A stretch of DNA of 64,000 nucleotides from QHXW01 sp035297145 (GCA_035297145.1 DATGZN010000049.1:1-64000); one strand, 5' to 3'. Counted from the stretch's first letter, positions 23,581-33,131 are shown. The notes: generated by a model not told the origin, from the sequence alone. Numbers and translations are program-made.

Positions 23581-24919
23581 GACACTGCATTTGACCAACG
23601 CCTGGCACGCCACTTCCGGAGGTATTGCGACCTTTTACCGCGCCCTGCTGGCCGCAGCTGACGAGCAGGGGCACTTGATCCGCTTGGTGGTGCCGGGCGA
23701 GGCGGATCGAATGGAGAGCGCGGGGAGCTACGGCCGGATCTACTTCATCAAGGCTTGCCAAGCTCCGCTGAATTCGAGCTACCGCATTATGCTGCCGGCT
23801 GCATTTCTGGGACGTCATGGCGCCGTACGGAGGATTTTGGATGACGAACGGCCGGACTTGGTGGAGGTTTGCGACAAATACACGCTGCCCTATCTCTCCG
23901 GATTGCTGCGCGAGCGCTGGCTGCTGGGGCGCGAGTTTCGTCCCGTCACAGTAGGACTGAGTTGCGAACGGATGGATGAGAACTTCGCGAGCTACATCAG
24001 CGCGGGGAGTATGGGCAAGGCCATCAGCCGGCTGTACATGAAGTGGATTTACTTTCCGATGTTCGATTACCACATCGCGAATTCCGAGCACACCGCGCAG
24101 GAACTTGTTCCAGCGTCTCGCGGGCACAAGGTGAGGCGGGGAGTCTGGATTTCTCCGATGGGGGCGGATTGCGACCGGTTCCGGGCGTCACGCCGCACCG
24201 AGGCTCAGCGCGATGCGTTGATCGCAGACTGCGGTGGCGATGAGCGCACGACTCTTCTGCTGTATGCCGGCCGGCTCGTCGCGGAAAAGAATCTGCCCCT
24301 GCTGGTGGATCTCATGAAGCTACTAGGTTCCGATCAGGAGCACGATTTTCGATTGCTGATCGCTGGCGACGGAGTCCGGCGCGCGGAGATCGAGGAGCTT
24401 TGCCGGCAGAGAGCACCGGGGCGTGTCACATTTCTCGGCCATGTGGGAGATCGTGAGAGATTGGCCGATCTGTACGCGAACGCCGACATCTTCGTCCACC
24501 CGAATCCGCGCGAGCCGTTCGGCATAGCACCGCTTGAGGCTATGGCCGCCGGCCTCGCCCTGGTGGCCCCGCGCGCGGGCGGCGTCATGTCCTATGCGAC
24601 GGATGAAAACGCATGGCTCGGCGAGGCCCACGCGGCGTCATTCGCGGGCCTGGTCCGCAGCGTGGCCGCCGATGCCGGGAGTCGGCGCCGGAAAACGCAA
24701 GCAGCGCGCGTTACCGCGGAACAGTACCGATGGCAATCCGTAGCGTCACGATATCTGCGGCTTTACGAATCACTCTACGAATTACACTGCGGTTCCCGGC
24801 AGCAGCAAGTCATCGAGCCGCGCTTCTACTCAACCGCCGGCAACTGGCTTGGAATGGAGATACCCGCTGCAACGCAATCGGCGCCGCACAGGACAATTTT
24901 TCAACAATTGTTTTATTAA
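23573..24919 (+). CDS. GT4-family glycosyltransferase
   Basis: 448 residues, GT-B fold. The N-terminal domain starts IKTLHLTNAWHATSGGIATF. The C-terminal nucleotide-sugar domain has LLLYAGRLVAEKNLPLLVD at about 225 and the GT4 signature NPREPFGIAPLEAMAAGLAL (E-x7-E) at about 310. It transfers a sugar from a nucleotide donor to a growing glycan at the cytoplasmic membrane face. It overlaps the upstream membrane protein gene. The last 40 residues (after LYESLYELHCGS) are not typical of the family. Donor and acceptor unknown. Confidence 0.88.
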   Translation: MIKTLHLTNAWHATSGGIATFYRALLAAADEQGHLIRLVVPGEADRMESAGSYGRIYFIKACQAPLNSSYRIMLPAAFLGRHGAVRRILDDERPDLVEVCDKYTLPYLSGLLRERWLLGREFRPVTVGLSCERMDENFASYISAGSMGKAISRLYMKWIYFPMFDYHIANSEHTAQELVPASRGHKVRRGVWISPMGADCDRFRASRRTEAQRDALIADCGGDERTTLLLYAGRLVAEKNLPLLVDLMKLLGSDQEHDFRLLIAGDGVRRAEIEELCRQRAPGRVTFLGHVGDRERLADLYANADIFVHPNPREPFGIAPLEAMAAGLALVAPRAGGVMSYATDENAWLGEAHAASFAGLVRSVAADAGSRRRKTQAARVTAEQYRWQSVASRYLRLYESLYELHCGSRQQQVIEPRFYSTAGNWLGMEIPAATQSAPHRTIFQQLFY

Positions 24920-25000
24920 ATTCATTGCATATCCAGTTGGTAAGCATTTAGTTCCCACTGTCAAATAACACCACGCTGCAAAACACTTTTTGGCATCCAT

Positions 25001-25061
25001 GTTTTATCAACAATTCATCGTATCCACATCACTTTGTAAACATAAGCACCCTACGATCAGG
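25001..25061 (+). promoter_or_regulatory. Conserved promoter-like block, copy B
   Basis: Second copy of the block at 22869-22928. TACGAT (25052-25057) ends 8 nt before ATG 25066, so the transcript would be nearly leaderless. The A/T-rich segment 24920-25000 upstream holds no gene. Confidence 0.6.
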
Positions 25062-25065
25062 CTGG

Positions 25066-26100
25066 ATGAGGCAAAAAGCCCAGCAAAACGTAGCAATCTC
25101 CCGGCGAAACTTGGGCCGCGTGCTGATGGGGCTCGCCGCCGGGGCGTTTGCTCCGTGGCGTTCGCACGCGGCTAGCGCGCCGGCACTCGAAGTAGACCGG
25201 TTTGTGGAAGGCTTGACCGGACCTGCCGCCAGCAGAACCTCGTCTAGCTACCGGGCTGACGCGATGATCGTGCTGCTCTCCGTGCCGGTCTTCCGGCGGG
25301 CAGGTGTGGGGAGCGGATTCGCCTCGCTCGAGCAAGCCATCCGTGACGGCGAGCGCTACTACTCGCTGCGGTTCGCTGGCGCCTCACGGCCGGAACGCGC
25401 GGCGGGCTTAGATCGAGTGGGCGCGATTCGCGAAGTGGTTCGGGAACAGGGCGCAACACTCAGTGAAGCGGCCTACTTCGGAGTGCTGACTTCTTCGCCC
25501 GAGGAAACGCTGGAGGAGGGCCGGCGGTCGCTTGGCAAGACCACAAACAAATGGAATGAGTACACGGCGATCGATGGGCTAAGCCGGTGCGGGCTCACAC
25601 GCAGCGCGGTAGCGCATTTCCGCCTGCCGGCCAACGGCGCCCCGAATTTGCGCGTGATCGCGGAAGCGCGTGCGAACTTTCAATCCAACCGGCCGCCGTG
25701 GCGGCAAAACCAGTGGCCGGGTGACCGCGAGGGCCAGGCGCCGCCGACGTTCTTGTACGCGCTCATGCGGGCCATCCGGCGTCCGCAGCGTACGAGCGAG
25801 TCCTGGTACGTGTACAGCGAGCGTTCTTATCGCCTGCACGTGGAAAAGGAGCCGGACCGGCAGCAGGGGGAGCGGTTCGCGGAACTCGGACTCACCTCGC
25901 GGCCCGAGCGAATCATCGAGGTTCGCGGACGGACCCGCGAAGAGCGCAGCGGCCGCCAGACCACCTTCAGGCTGTGGATCGAGGACGGCGATGCAAGCTC
26001 TCTTCCCTTGCGCATCGAGTTTCAGCCTCGCTCCTATTTGCGGCTGAGTTTTGAAATCGACCCCCAAGCTTCCACCACACCACTCGAGGAGGACCTATGA
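25066..26100 (+). CDS. Exported (Tat-like signal) protein of unknown function
   Basis: 344 residues. The N-terminus ISRRNLGRVLMGLAAGAFAP has a twin-arginine and hydrophobic core, followed by an Ala-rich cleavage zone. The mature part is Arg-rich and predicted alpha/beta, ending FQPRSYLRLSFEIDP. I recognise no family. The final ATGA overlaps the PHP-like gene, so both are co-translated. Copy B of the conserved promoter lies directly upstream, suggesting this gene starts a second transcript within the same regulon as copy A. Confidence 0.65.
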   Translation: MRQKAQQNVAISRRNLGRVLMGLAAGAFAPWRSHAASAPALEVDRFVEGLTGPAASRTSSSYRADAMIVLLSVPVFRRAGVGSGFASLEQAIRDGERYYSLRFAGASRPERAAGLDRVGAIREVVREQGATLSEAAYFGVLTSSPEETLEEGRRSLGKTTNKWNEYTAIDGLSRCGLTRSAVAHFRLPANGAPNLRVIAEARANFQSNRPPWRQNQWPGDREGQAPPTFLYALMRAIRRPQRTSESWYVYSERSYRLHVEKEPDRQQGERFAELGLTSRPERIIEVRGRTREERSGRQTTFRLWIEDGDASSLPLRIEFQPRSYLRLSFEIDPQASTTPLEEDL

Positions 26101-27227
26101 GATCCACGCAGCTACGCTTCCTGTGGGACCACGCCGCTGCCGCCCGTCCGTTTCGCACCGGTGTTTCCCTGCACAGCCATACCATGCACTCGCACGAGGA
26201 AATCTCGTTTCTGCCGAAATATGCATACCGCGTTCCTCTGGTTGCGCAAGCGGTACGGCGGCAGGAGCGCAATTACCGCCGGCAGTGGGGCCGTGAGCTC
26301 GATTACAGCCGCGTCTATTGGACTCCACCGCACCCGGCGCGCGAGGCGCTGGCGCTGGAACGCAGGCAACTGGAAAGCGTGGGCGTGGAACCGCTAGTTT
26401 CTCTTACGGACCACGATGAAATCGAAGCGTGTTTGCAACTTCAGGTGCTTGACAGCACGCGGCCCGTGCCGGTGTCCACCGAGTGGACCGTGCCGTTTGG
26501 GCCTTCCTTCATTCACCTGGGAGTGCACAATCTGCCACCTCAGCACTGCAGGGAACTGGTCACCGAAATGGCGCGGTACACCAAGCAGCCTGCGGCTCCG
26601 AAGTTGCGCGAGCTTCTAGCCGCGCTGAATCGCTATCGTGACGTGTTGGTAGTGCACAACCATCCTCTGTGGGACGAACACGGCATCGGCGCCCGCGCTC
26701 ACCTTGAAATGCTTCGCACCTTTCTGGCCGTTCACGGCTCATCGATTCATGCCCTGGAGTTGAATGGCCTGCGGCCATGGTCCGAAAACCGCGCGGTGTG
26801 CACCATGGGCCGAGAAACCGGCCATCCGGTCATCTCGGGGGGCGACCGGCACGGCTGCGAGCCGAATGCCAATGTCAATCTGACCAACGCCGGAAGCTTT
26901 TCGGAATTCGTGGAGGAGATCCGTTTTGACGGCGTGAGCGATGTCCTGTTCATGCCGCAGTACCGCGAAGGGCGCCGCATGCGGTACGTCGAAACGCTTT
27001 GGGACGTTCTCCGCGACTATAACGAGTACCCCAACCGGGTACGCTGGAGCGATCGCGTGTACCTCCGGCAGGACAACGGCACGGATGCGCCCGTATCGAG
27101 CTTCTGGAAAAGAGGCGATCCGGATGTGCTCCGTTGTTTCAAAACCGCGATCGATTTATTCCAGCGGCCCAGTGTGCGTTCTGTGCTGCGTCTGGCGTTG
27201 TCGGAGCGGCAGGAGTTTGCGCGATGA
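26097..27227 (+). CDS. PHP-domain-like metallohydrolase
   Basis: 376 residues. Metal-ligand motifs of the PHP superfamily appear in order: VSLHSHTMHSHEEIS near residue 23, SLTDHDEIEA near 101, VVHNHPLWDEHG near 183, and ISGGDRHGCEPN near 242. In the family these bind two or three metals and cleave phosphate or related esters. The long insertions between motifs place it in the CehA/McbA-like or unassigned branch rather than polymerase or histidinol phosphatase. Coupled by ATGA to genes on both sides. Substrate unknown; a glycan- or lipid-phosphate is possible given the glycosyltransferase neighbours. Confidence 0.78.
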   Translation: MRSTQLRFLWDHAAAARPFRTGVSLHSHTMHSHEEISFLPKYAYRVPLVAQAVRRQERNYRRQWGRELDYSRVYWTPPHPAREALALERRQLESVGVEPLVSLTDHDEIEACLQLQVLDSTRPVPVSTEWTVPFGPSFIHLGVHNLPPQHCRELVTEMARYTKQPAAPKLRELLAALNRYRDVLVVHNHPLWDEHGIGARAHLEMLRTFLAVHGSSIHALELNGLRPWSENRAVCTMGRETGHPVISGGDRHGCEPNANVNLTNAGSFSEFVEEIRFDGVSDVLFMPQYREGRRMRYVETLWDVLRDYNEYPNRVRWSDRVYLRQDNGTDAPVSSFWKRGDPDVLRCFKTAIDLFQRPSVRSVLRLALSERQEFAR

Positions 27228-28450
27228 CAAACCCGCCAAGAGTCGCGTTCTTCACCGATTCCTTTCACGAGGTCAATGGCGTTGCCCTCACCAGCCGGCA
27301 GTTTGAAGCATTCGCCCGCCGCCGAGGTCTGCCGTTCCTTTCGGTGCATTGCGGCCCGCGGGAATTTGTCACGAAAGACGGGCCGGCCTGGACCTTCGAG
27401 CTGCATCGGGGCCGCGCGGCGTTTGGGTTGGACCGAGATCTTTCGTGCGATCCCCTCCTGCACTTGCGGCGCGAACGCGTAGGCGATGTGCTGAAGGAGT
27501 TCCGGCCGGACCTGATTCACGTCACCGGGCCAGGGGACGTCGGGACGCTCGGCGCCTGGCTGGCGCACTCCCTGCGAATTCCTCTGGCGGCATCCTGGCA
27601 CACCAACCTGCATGAATTTGCGGCCCGACGGCTGGAGCGCATGTTCGGCGCTCTGCCGAACCGCCTTCGAACAACGATCTCAGGCCACGCGGAGAACGCC
27701 GTGCTCAGTTGTGCGCTGCGCTTTTATCAGCTCGGGAAGGTGCTGTTCGCGCCCAATCCGGAGTTGGTCGAACTGCTGTGCCGGCGCACGGAACGGCCCA
27801 CGTTCTTGATGGAGCGCGGCATCGACACGGGCCTGTTCTCTACGGAAAAACGTGACCGGCCTGACGGCCCTTTGACATTGGGCTTTGTGGGCCGAATCAC
27901 ACCGGAGAAGGGCGTTCGCTTTCTCGCCGAGATCGAGAGGGCGCTGCTCGTGGCCGGGTTCTGCGATTTCCGGTTTGTAATCGTCGGCGGTGGCAATGAG
28001 CAGCCCTGGCTAGCGCAACACCTCTGGCATGCCGAGTTTCCAGGAGTGCTCTCGGGTGAGGCGCTGGCGCGCGCCTATGCGAACATGGACATCTTCGTGT
28101 TTCCGTCGCATACCGACACGTTCGGCAACGTAGTTTTGGAAGCCATGGCGTCGGGAGTTCCCGCAGTAGTCACTGCGGACGGCGGGCCGAAATTCCTGGT
28201 ACATTCCGGGGACACGGGTTTTGTGGCGGCCGATGAGCCAAGCTTCCTCCGCCACGTGGTGGAGCTGGCAACCAATCGCGGACTGCGAGAGAAGATGAGT
28301 GCATCATCACGCAGCCGCGCGCTCGACCGCTCTTGGGATCGCGTTTTTGAAGACGTCTACGCCAGGTACGGAGCATTCCAGGAAGACATCAGCGGAACCG
28401 CACGGCGAAACCTGCTTCACGCGGACAATGTGGTGTGCCCCACCTGCTGA
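27224..28450 (+). CDS. GT4-family glycosyltransferase (SqdX/MgtA/PimB-like)
   Basis: 408 residues. RVAFFTDSFHEVNGVALTSR at the N-terminus and PDLIHVTGPGDVGTLG fit the lipid-glycosyltransferase branch of GT4 (SqdX, MgtA, alpha-mannosyltransferases). The C-terminal signature is FPSHTDTFGNVVLEAMASG with the E-x7-E at about 305, preceded by LTLGFVGRITPEKGVRFL. The ATG overlaps the PHP-gene stop by 4 nt. In principle it could be the sulfoquinovosyltransferase partner of the synthase at 14.9 kb; equally it may act only in this operon. The next gene is convergent 42 bp away. Confidence 0.88.
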   Translation: MTNPPRVAFFTDSFHEVNGVALTSRQFEAFARRRGLPFLSVHCGPREFVTKDGPAWTFELHRGRAAFGLDRDLSCDPLLHLRRERVGDVLKEFRPDLIHVTGPGDVGTLGAWLAHSLRIPLAASWHTNLHEFAARRLERMFGALPNRLRTTISGHAENAVLSCALRFYQLGKVLFAPNPELVELLCRRTERPTFLMERGIDTGLFSTEKRDRPDGPLTLGFVGRITPEKGVRFLAEIERALLVAGFCDFRFVIVGGGNEQPWLAQHLWHAEFPGVLSGEALARAYANMDIFVFPSHTDTFGNVVLEAMASGVPAVVTADGGPKFLVHSGDTGFVAADEPSFLRHVVELATNRGLREKMSASSRSRALDRSWDRVFEDVYARYGAFQEDISGTARRNLLHADNVVCPTC

Positions 28451-28492
28451 GGCGTTTGATCGCGTGGCGGACACCAATGCTGCCGCTGACTC

Positions 28493-30265
28493 TCAGCGCC
28501 GGATACGAGCGATGTTTGAGTATGCCGATTCGCCGCTGGCGTTCGCGGTCCGGACGCGGTACGAGATCGTACTACCCGCCGGCGCTCCCGAGTCCACATA
28601 CTCTGGCGTGCCCACCGGTTGCGTGGCTACGCGCGACCAAGAGCCGGCCGCCTCGCCCACGCGTCTCTCAATGACCACGTTGCGGGCGTCGCCTCCGTGC
28701 ATCTCCCAACGGAGACGCACCGAACCGCTTGAAGCTTCGGCAACCAGCGAGCTTGGCGCTTCCGGCAGCACCGGCCAATCGATGTAGTCGTCATCCACAA
28801 TGGCCAGCACCGTGTCGCGCATGGGCATGTTCGGCAACACGTCCGTAGTGCCACTCTTCCACTCGATGGCGTGAATCTCACCGGAGACCACGTCGATGAG
28901 CGCCGGATGCCGGATTCCGCTATTGCGAACCACCAGATCTGCGTGCAAGGGCGCGAAAACGTTGCCCGGCTGGCTATGCGCTCCCAGCCAATAGGCCACG
29001 ATCGGTTTTCCGGCTTTGGAGCGAAACCCATAGCCAAAAAAGGGAAGCTCCGACTTGCGTCGCAGTGCCGGAATGTCCGGCGCGACGATTTGGATAGACG
29101 AATCAAGCCTCGTATCCGAGAACAGCGCATTCGTGTTCTGGAGCGCGAAGAAAACCGGGCGTGGCGTGAAGTCGTCGGAAAGATTGCGCAGACCGTGGAT
29201 CATGCCGAAGTCGTCGTACTCGTTCGCATCCGTTCCCGCCGCGAGCAGCCAGACAAAAGTGCGCACGCCCGCCGCCCAGTTGTAAAGCAAGCCGCGGGGG
29301 ATGTATTTCGACTGCACGGATTCATCTGAACCCGTCCAGGAGGGAATGGAATTGAATTCGTCATCCCAGAACGGAATGTCCTTGCGAATGCCGGGATAGT
29401 TGCGAACCGTCTCGCGCAGCTTTGCCGGCGAATCCGTGCCGTACGCCCCGTAATCCATGGACTCCGGATTCAGATTCTGCCCGTAGCCCGGGTAGGTGTG
29501 ATAGGCGAACACGTCGATGCCCGCGGCGCACTGGCAAACGTCCAGGGAGCGACGCGCGAAATCACTCGACGGATCGGCCAGGCCCCCATAAATCACTTTG
29601 GCCTGCTGGTCGATCTCATGCACGGCCGGAACGAACGCCTTCAACAGTTGGCCGTATTCCTCCGGGTTGCCCCAGGGATTCCAGTAGCCGATGTCCTGCT
29701 CGTTCCACAGCGCCCAGTAATGCACGCGGCCGTGAAAATGGTTGACCACGAATTTCACGTACTTGATGAAGGCCGCGATTTGGTCCGGCGTTTTCGGAGG
29801 CCAGAAGGCCGAGTAGAGGCTGCGATCATCGTTGTGGAAGCTTCCCGGCTCGGGCGTGATGGCGTCCGGCCGAACTCCCGAGGGCGACGTGTACATGGGA
29901 TTGCCGTAGTGCAACTGCACCTGGACCTTCACGCCGTTGTCCACCAGCGAATCGACGTAGTCGTCTAGGCCGGGGGGAATCGCGTAGACGCCGCGCTTCT
30001 GCTCAATCCAGTCCCAGCTCGTGTAGTCCGAGCTGTTCTCGTACTGGCCGATGCGGATCCAGCTCACACCCGCGTCGAACATGCGCGTCCACCACCAGCG
30101 GCTCCAGGGTAGATACGGCTCGCGCGGCATGTCGGAGTTGATGCCGAAGCCGTTCTCGATCTGAGAGGAGCGCTTAGGCGGAACACGACTGGGCAGTGGC
30201 CGCTGCTGCGCGAAGGTGGGAACGAGCGCGAACAACAACAGATTGCACACGAGCGAGCGGGACAT
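28493..30265 (-). CDS. Secreted clan-A (GH39-like) glycoside hydrolase with C-terminal Fn3 domain
   Basis: 590 residues. GAGGAGGAAC just upstream fixes ATG 30265 and the signal peptide CNLLLFALVPTFAQ follows. The TIM-barrel carries the acid/base HYWALWNEQDIGYWNP (NE motif, about residue 195) and the probable nucleophile Glu in IPFWDDEFNSIPSW (about 300), as in GH39/GH5-like retaining enzymes. A beta-sandwich then follows and residues about 500-590 form a fibronectin type III domain (PSSLVAEASSGSVRLRWEM). It acts on an extracellular glycan, perhaps a beta-xyloside or similar, but specificity is not readable. Confidence 0.8.
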   Translation of the reverse strand: MSRSLVCNLLLFALVPTFAQQRPLPSRVPPKRSSQIENGFGINSDMPREPYLPWSRWWWTRMFDAGVSWIRIGQYENSSDYTSWDWIEQKRGVYAIPPGLDDYVDSLVDNGVKVQVQLHYGNPMYTSPSGVRPDAITPEPGSFHNDDRSLYSAFWPPKTPDQIAAFIKYVKFVVNHFHGRVHYWALWNEQDIGYWNPWGNPEEYGQLLKAFVPAVHEIDQQAKVIYGGLADPSSDFARRSLDVCQCAAGIDVFAYHTYPGYGQNLNPESMDYGAYGTDSPAKLRETVRNYPGIRKDIPFWDDEFNSIPSWTGSDESVQSKYIPRGLLYNWAAGVRTFVWLLAAGTDANEYDDFGMIHGLRNLSDDFTPRPVFFALQNTNALFSDTRLDSSIQIVAPDIPALRRKSELPFFGYGFRSKAGKPIVAYWLGAHSQPGNVFAPLHADLVVRNSGIRHPALIDVVSGEIHAIEWKSGTTDVLPNMPMRDTVLAIVDDDYIDWPVLPEAPSSLVAEASSGSVRLRWEMHGGDARNVVIERRVGEAAGSWSRVATQPVGTPEYVDSGAPAGSTISYRVRTANASGESAYSNIARIRR

Positions 30266-30355
30266 CAAGTTCCTCCTCAAGGAGATATATGATCTCACGG
30301 ATGGTTTGCCGGTGAGATGTGCCTTCAAAAACTAGTTGTAGTCAGTGGATAGAGC

Positions 30356-30442
30356 TGGTGCCCGAGAAAGGACTTGAACCTTCACGGCCTTTCGGCCACT
30401 GGAACCTAAATCCAGCGCGTCTGCCAATTTCGCCACTCGGGC
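30356..30442 (-). tRNA. tRNA-Leu (anticodon UAG), CCA encoded
   Basis: On the complement, GCCCGAG (acceptor) pairs with CTCGGGC; the anticodon arm is CTGGA-TTTAGGT-TCCAG with TAG as anticodon; a long variable arm GTGGCCGAAAGGCCGT marks a class II tRNA; the T arm is GGTTCAAGTCC. Discriminator A and CCA end the gene. Confidence 0.95.
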
Positions 30443-30461
30443 CGGTGAGCTTTTCTTCGGA

Positions 30462-32069
30462 TTATAACAACCCGTTCTGGGTACCGCAGATGCTGACGTC
30501 TATTCCCATTTCGCGAAAGGTCGCGGCCTTGGCGGCCAGGGCGAGGTTGGCACGATCGGCGTCGGGTGCGTACGCCACCTGAATGTGGTTGGACTTGTGC
30601 CGCGCCATCATCTGGTCGCGCGTGACTCCGTAGGTCACGGCGTGCATGATGGGCCATTGCGGCGTGGTGATCCGCCAGCGCCGCTCGGTTTCCTCCTGCG
30701 GCAGTTCCACAACTTTGGCGCGTCCCAGATCGGCCTTGAGCACGCCGTTGTCCACGAAGATGCGGCTCCAAACGATCTCACCTGGTTTGCTGACTCCCTT
30801 GACGGTACCGCCGCCGAGACGGAAATACATGGGCGGCTGGCGTTCACTAACGGCGCCTGCATACCCGCCGGTCAGATGATTGGGTGGCACTGCGCCTGAG
30901 ATCTCGAACACCCAGACGAACTCCCCGGTGCCGTTTTCGTATGTCTCGCCGTAGCGCACATCGTGCAGCGTCGTCTCCGGATCGTAGCCCAGAAGAGTCC
31001 AGATACGGTTGGTGACCAGCGCGTCCAGTCCCGCGCACTCGTCTACCTCATTGAAATGGGGCAGTGCCTGATTCTCATAGAGCACGCGGCCGCGGGCGTC
31101 GCGGACCGGCGGGCGGTCCACGTTGTTGAATAGTCCCTCAGCGAGGTCGGAGGCAGGCGTAAGATCTTTCAGCCCCTGCTGGTACTGAATGCCGATGGCG
31201 TCGCAGCCGAATTCGTCGGCGATGCGCATACCGGCGATATACATTCTGCACTGCTCGAGAATCTGCGCGTCGGTCAGCTCGGTTTCCGGGTCGACGCCGG
31301 TGCGAAACTGCATGCCGCGCGCATCGAGCCACGAGCGCACTATCTGCGCCTCTTCCGTCGGAATTCGTTGCATGGCGGCAAACAGCGCCGATTGGCTGAG
31401 CCGCTCTTTGAAGACGCCAGTGGGATGCAGCAGTTCATCGGGAATGATGGCGTTATACATGCCCATGCAGCCCTCATCGAAGACGCCCAGGATGGCCTTG
31501 TTGCGGCGAAGGTCCGCCGCTTGCACACTGGCGATTTTTTCCGCGCGAGCGGGCAGAGTGAAATTGCTCAGCGGATGCACGTGGCGGGTGTCGTGCTCAA
31601 CCGGGTTTCCGGCAAGCCAGTGCCGCAGGCCGATGAGAAAGAAATCGTCGCGAAAATCGCCGCTCCACAAAGTGCTGTACGCCACCCCCGCTTTCGTGAG
31701 CGAGGCGTTCAAGTTCAGCATCCCGACCAGACCTGGCCACTGGCCGCTCCAGTTGGCTACGGTGAGGATCGGGCCGCGATGCGTGTACAAACCGTGCAAC
31801 AGGTGATGGCTGTATTGCCAGACTGCCTCTACGACCACCAATGGCGCATCCGGCGGGATCTCGCGAAAAACCTCCATGCCGCGTTTCTGGCTGTCGATGA
31901 AACCGTGCTGCTTCACCGGATCGTAGCGATGGCCGCGGCGCACGTCGCACCCCTCGCGGCGAATCGCTTGAAAAACTGCTTCCTCGGCCTGAGCTTGCGC
32001 GGGCCAGCACACTTGATTGGCCGCGAGACGCAGATCCCCGTTGGCGACCAGAACGACAGGTTCGGGCAT
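30462..32069 (-). CDS. L-fucose/L-arabinose isomerase-fold protein
   Basis: 535 residues. The central region carries KAILGVFDEGCMGMYNAII and GCDAIGIQYQQGLKDL, and the C-terminal part a beta-barrel-like NHLTGGYAGAVSERQPPMYF; the layout matches FucI/AraA superfamily proteins that interconvert aldoses and ketoses or related enzymes. The conserved Glu and Asp of the FucI metal site probably lie in VFDEGCMG and FNEVDECAG, but I cannot assign substrate. ATG 32069 has no good ribosome site; an alternative start at 32120 would add 17 residues. It lies between two tRNA genes, with no sugar kinase nearby. Confidence 0.72.
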   Translation of the reverse strand: MPEPVVLVANGDLRLAANQVCWPAQAQAEEAVFQAIRREGCDVRRGHRYDPVKQHGFIDSQKRGMEVFREIPPDAPLVVVEAVWQYSHHLLHGLYTHRGPILTVANWSGQWPGLVGMLNLNASLTKAGVAYSTLWSGDFRDDFFLIGLRHWLAGNPVEHDTRHVHPLSNFTLPARAEKIASVQAADLRRNKAILGVFDEGCMGMYNAIIPDELLHPTGVFKERLSQSALFAAMQRIPTEEAQIVRSWLDARGMQFRTGVDPETELTDAQILEQCRMYIAGMRIADEFGCDAIGIQYQQGLKDLTPASDLAEGLFNNVDRPPVRDARGRVLYENQALPHFNEVDECAGLDALVTNRIWTLLGYDPETTLHDVRYGETYENGTGEFVWVFEISGAVPPNHLTGGYAGAVSERQPPMYFRLGGGTVKGVSKPGEIVWSRIFVDNGVLKADLGRAKVVELPQEETERRWRITTPQWPIMHAVTYGVTRDQMMARHKSNHIQVAYAPDADRANLALAAKAATFREMGIDVSICGTQNGLL

Positions 32070-32168
32070 GAAAACATTTTCACACCGGGATTCGCGCGCG
32101 TCCAATGGTGCTTCACGCATCGGCGCGGAGAGGCCGTTATGCTAAGCTGAAAATCGTCCCACCCATCC

Positions 32169-32244
32169 GGGCCGGTAGCTCAGGCGGTAGAGCATTTGCC
32201 TTTTAAGCAAAGGGTCGCGGGTTCGAGTCCCGCCCGGCTCACCA
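32169..32244 (+). tRNA. tRNA-Lys (anticodon UUU), CCA encoded
   Basis: GGGCCGG pairs with CCGGCTC (one G-U), D arm AGCTCAGGCGGTAGAGC, anticodon arm TTTGC-CTTTTAA-GCAAA with anticodon TTT, T arm GCGGGTTCGAGTCCCGC, then A and CCA. It marks the left edge of the decayed accessory region. Confidence 0.96.
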
Positions 32245-32371
32245 AAACTCGTTTGGAATCAATGCGCGATTTCCTGGCCCCATTGTGTTCCGCCGGGATT
32301 TCGCCCCGTTTCTGATGGTTTTTGGCATACAGGACAAGTAACTCTGCAATCCTCTGGCCGAGGCGCCGGTC

Positions 32372-33100
32372 TCAGCCGCGCTGAATTTTTCCGTCGTCAC
32401 CGAACGGAAGCATAGAGCCGATCTCCAGATCCATGTAGCTGCGAATATCGAAACCCGGATGTCTTGGCGACTGCTCAAGCATGGTCCAGAGTGTTTCAAG
32501 GAAGAAGAACAGGCACTTTGCCGGGTCAACCTCCAGTTGGTGCCCGTTCGCCAGAACGGGGAAATTCCGCTCACCATGATGTTCCTCGGCGACCGTAAGC
32601 CAGCGCGGAACGTGGCCATCCCCTCTGCAAAAAATCACGCCTTTATCGAGAGAGCGGGCGATGAAATGATTTAGTGGCGGGTGATAGGGGGCATTCGGGA
32701 TGTCGCGTGTGGAAGTCGGGAGAGACGAGAACCAGCTACTAAAGGTCGCGAACTCGTCGCTCGAGGCTCGATAACCGAAGATGCAGTGGACGGGGGGCGC
32801 GTGTGGGATCTTCTGGTCGTTTAGTTCGCGTTTGCCAGTACGGTGATAGAGCAGGATAAAAATCGAGCGCGCGAAGCGCCGCCTCGTTGTCTAATGCTCT
32901 GTCGACCTGCTGCTTTGTGAGTTCGGTTTTCACTTCGATAACCGCGGATACAGTTTCAACCGGATAAACCTTGCGAAGATATTTCGGAAACTGCGCATTG
33001 TCGAAATGACCACGTCGCACTGCCGGCTCACCGCGCCATGGCGGTCGATGACTAACGCATTTTGCTCAATCGTAAGCTTGATCCTCAAAAACGGTAGCGT
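32372..33100 (-). pseudogene. Frameshifted DUF6602-like gene
   Basis: Three pieces on the complement read in order but in different frames: ALVIDRHGAVSRQCDVVI (near 33050), then FPKYLRKVYPVETVSAVIEV and KTELTKQQVDRALDNEAA (33000-32870), then HRTGKRELNDQKIPHAPPVH continuing to FIARSLDKGVIFCRGDGHVP and a stop at 32372. Together they look like a DUF6602-type domain (nuclease-like, found near defence and mobile elements), with V-I-E-V-K-T as the likely core strand. At least two frameshifts, near 33015 and 32850, and no N-terminus survive. The family name is recalled from pattern, not searched. Confidence 0.6.
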
Positions 33101-33131
33101 CCCGCAGGACGCGAACCTTGGACACCGGTCG

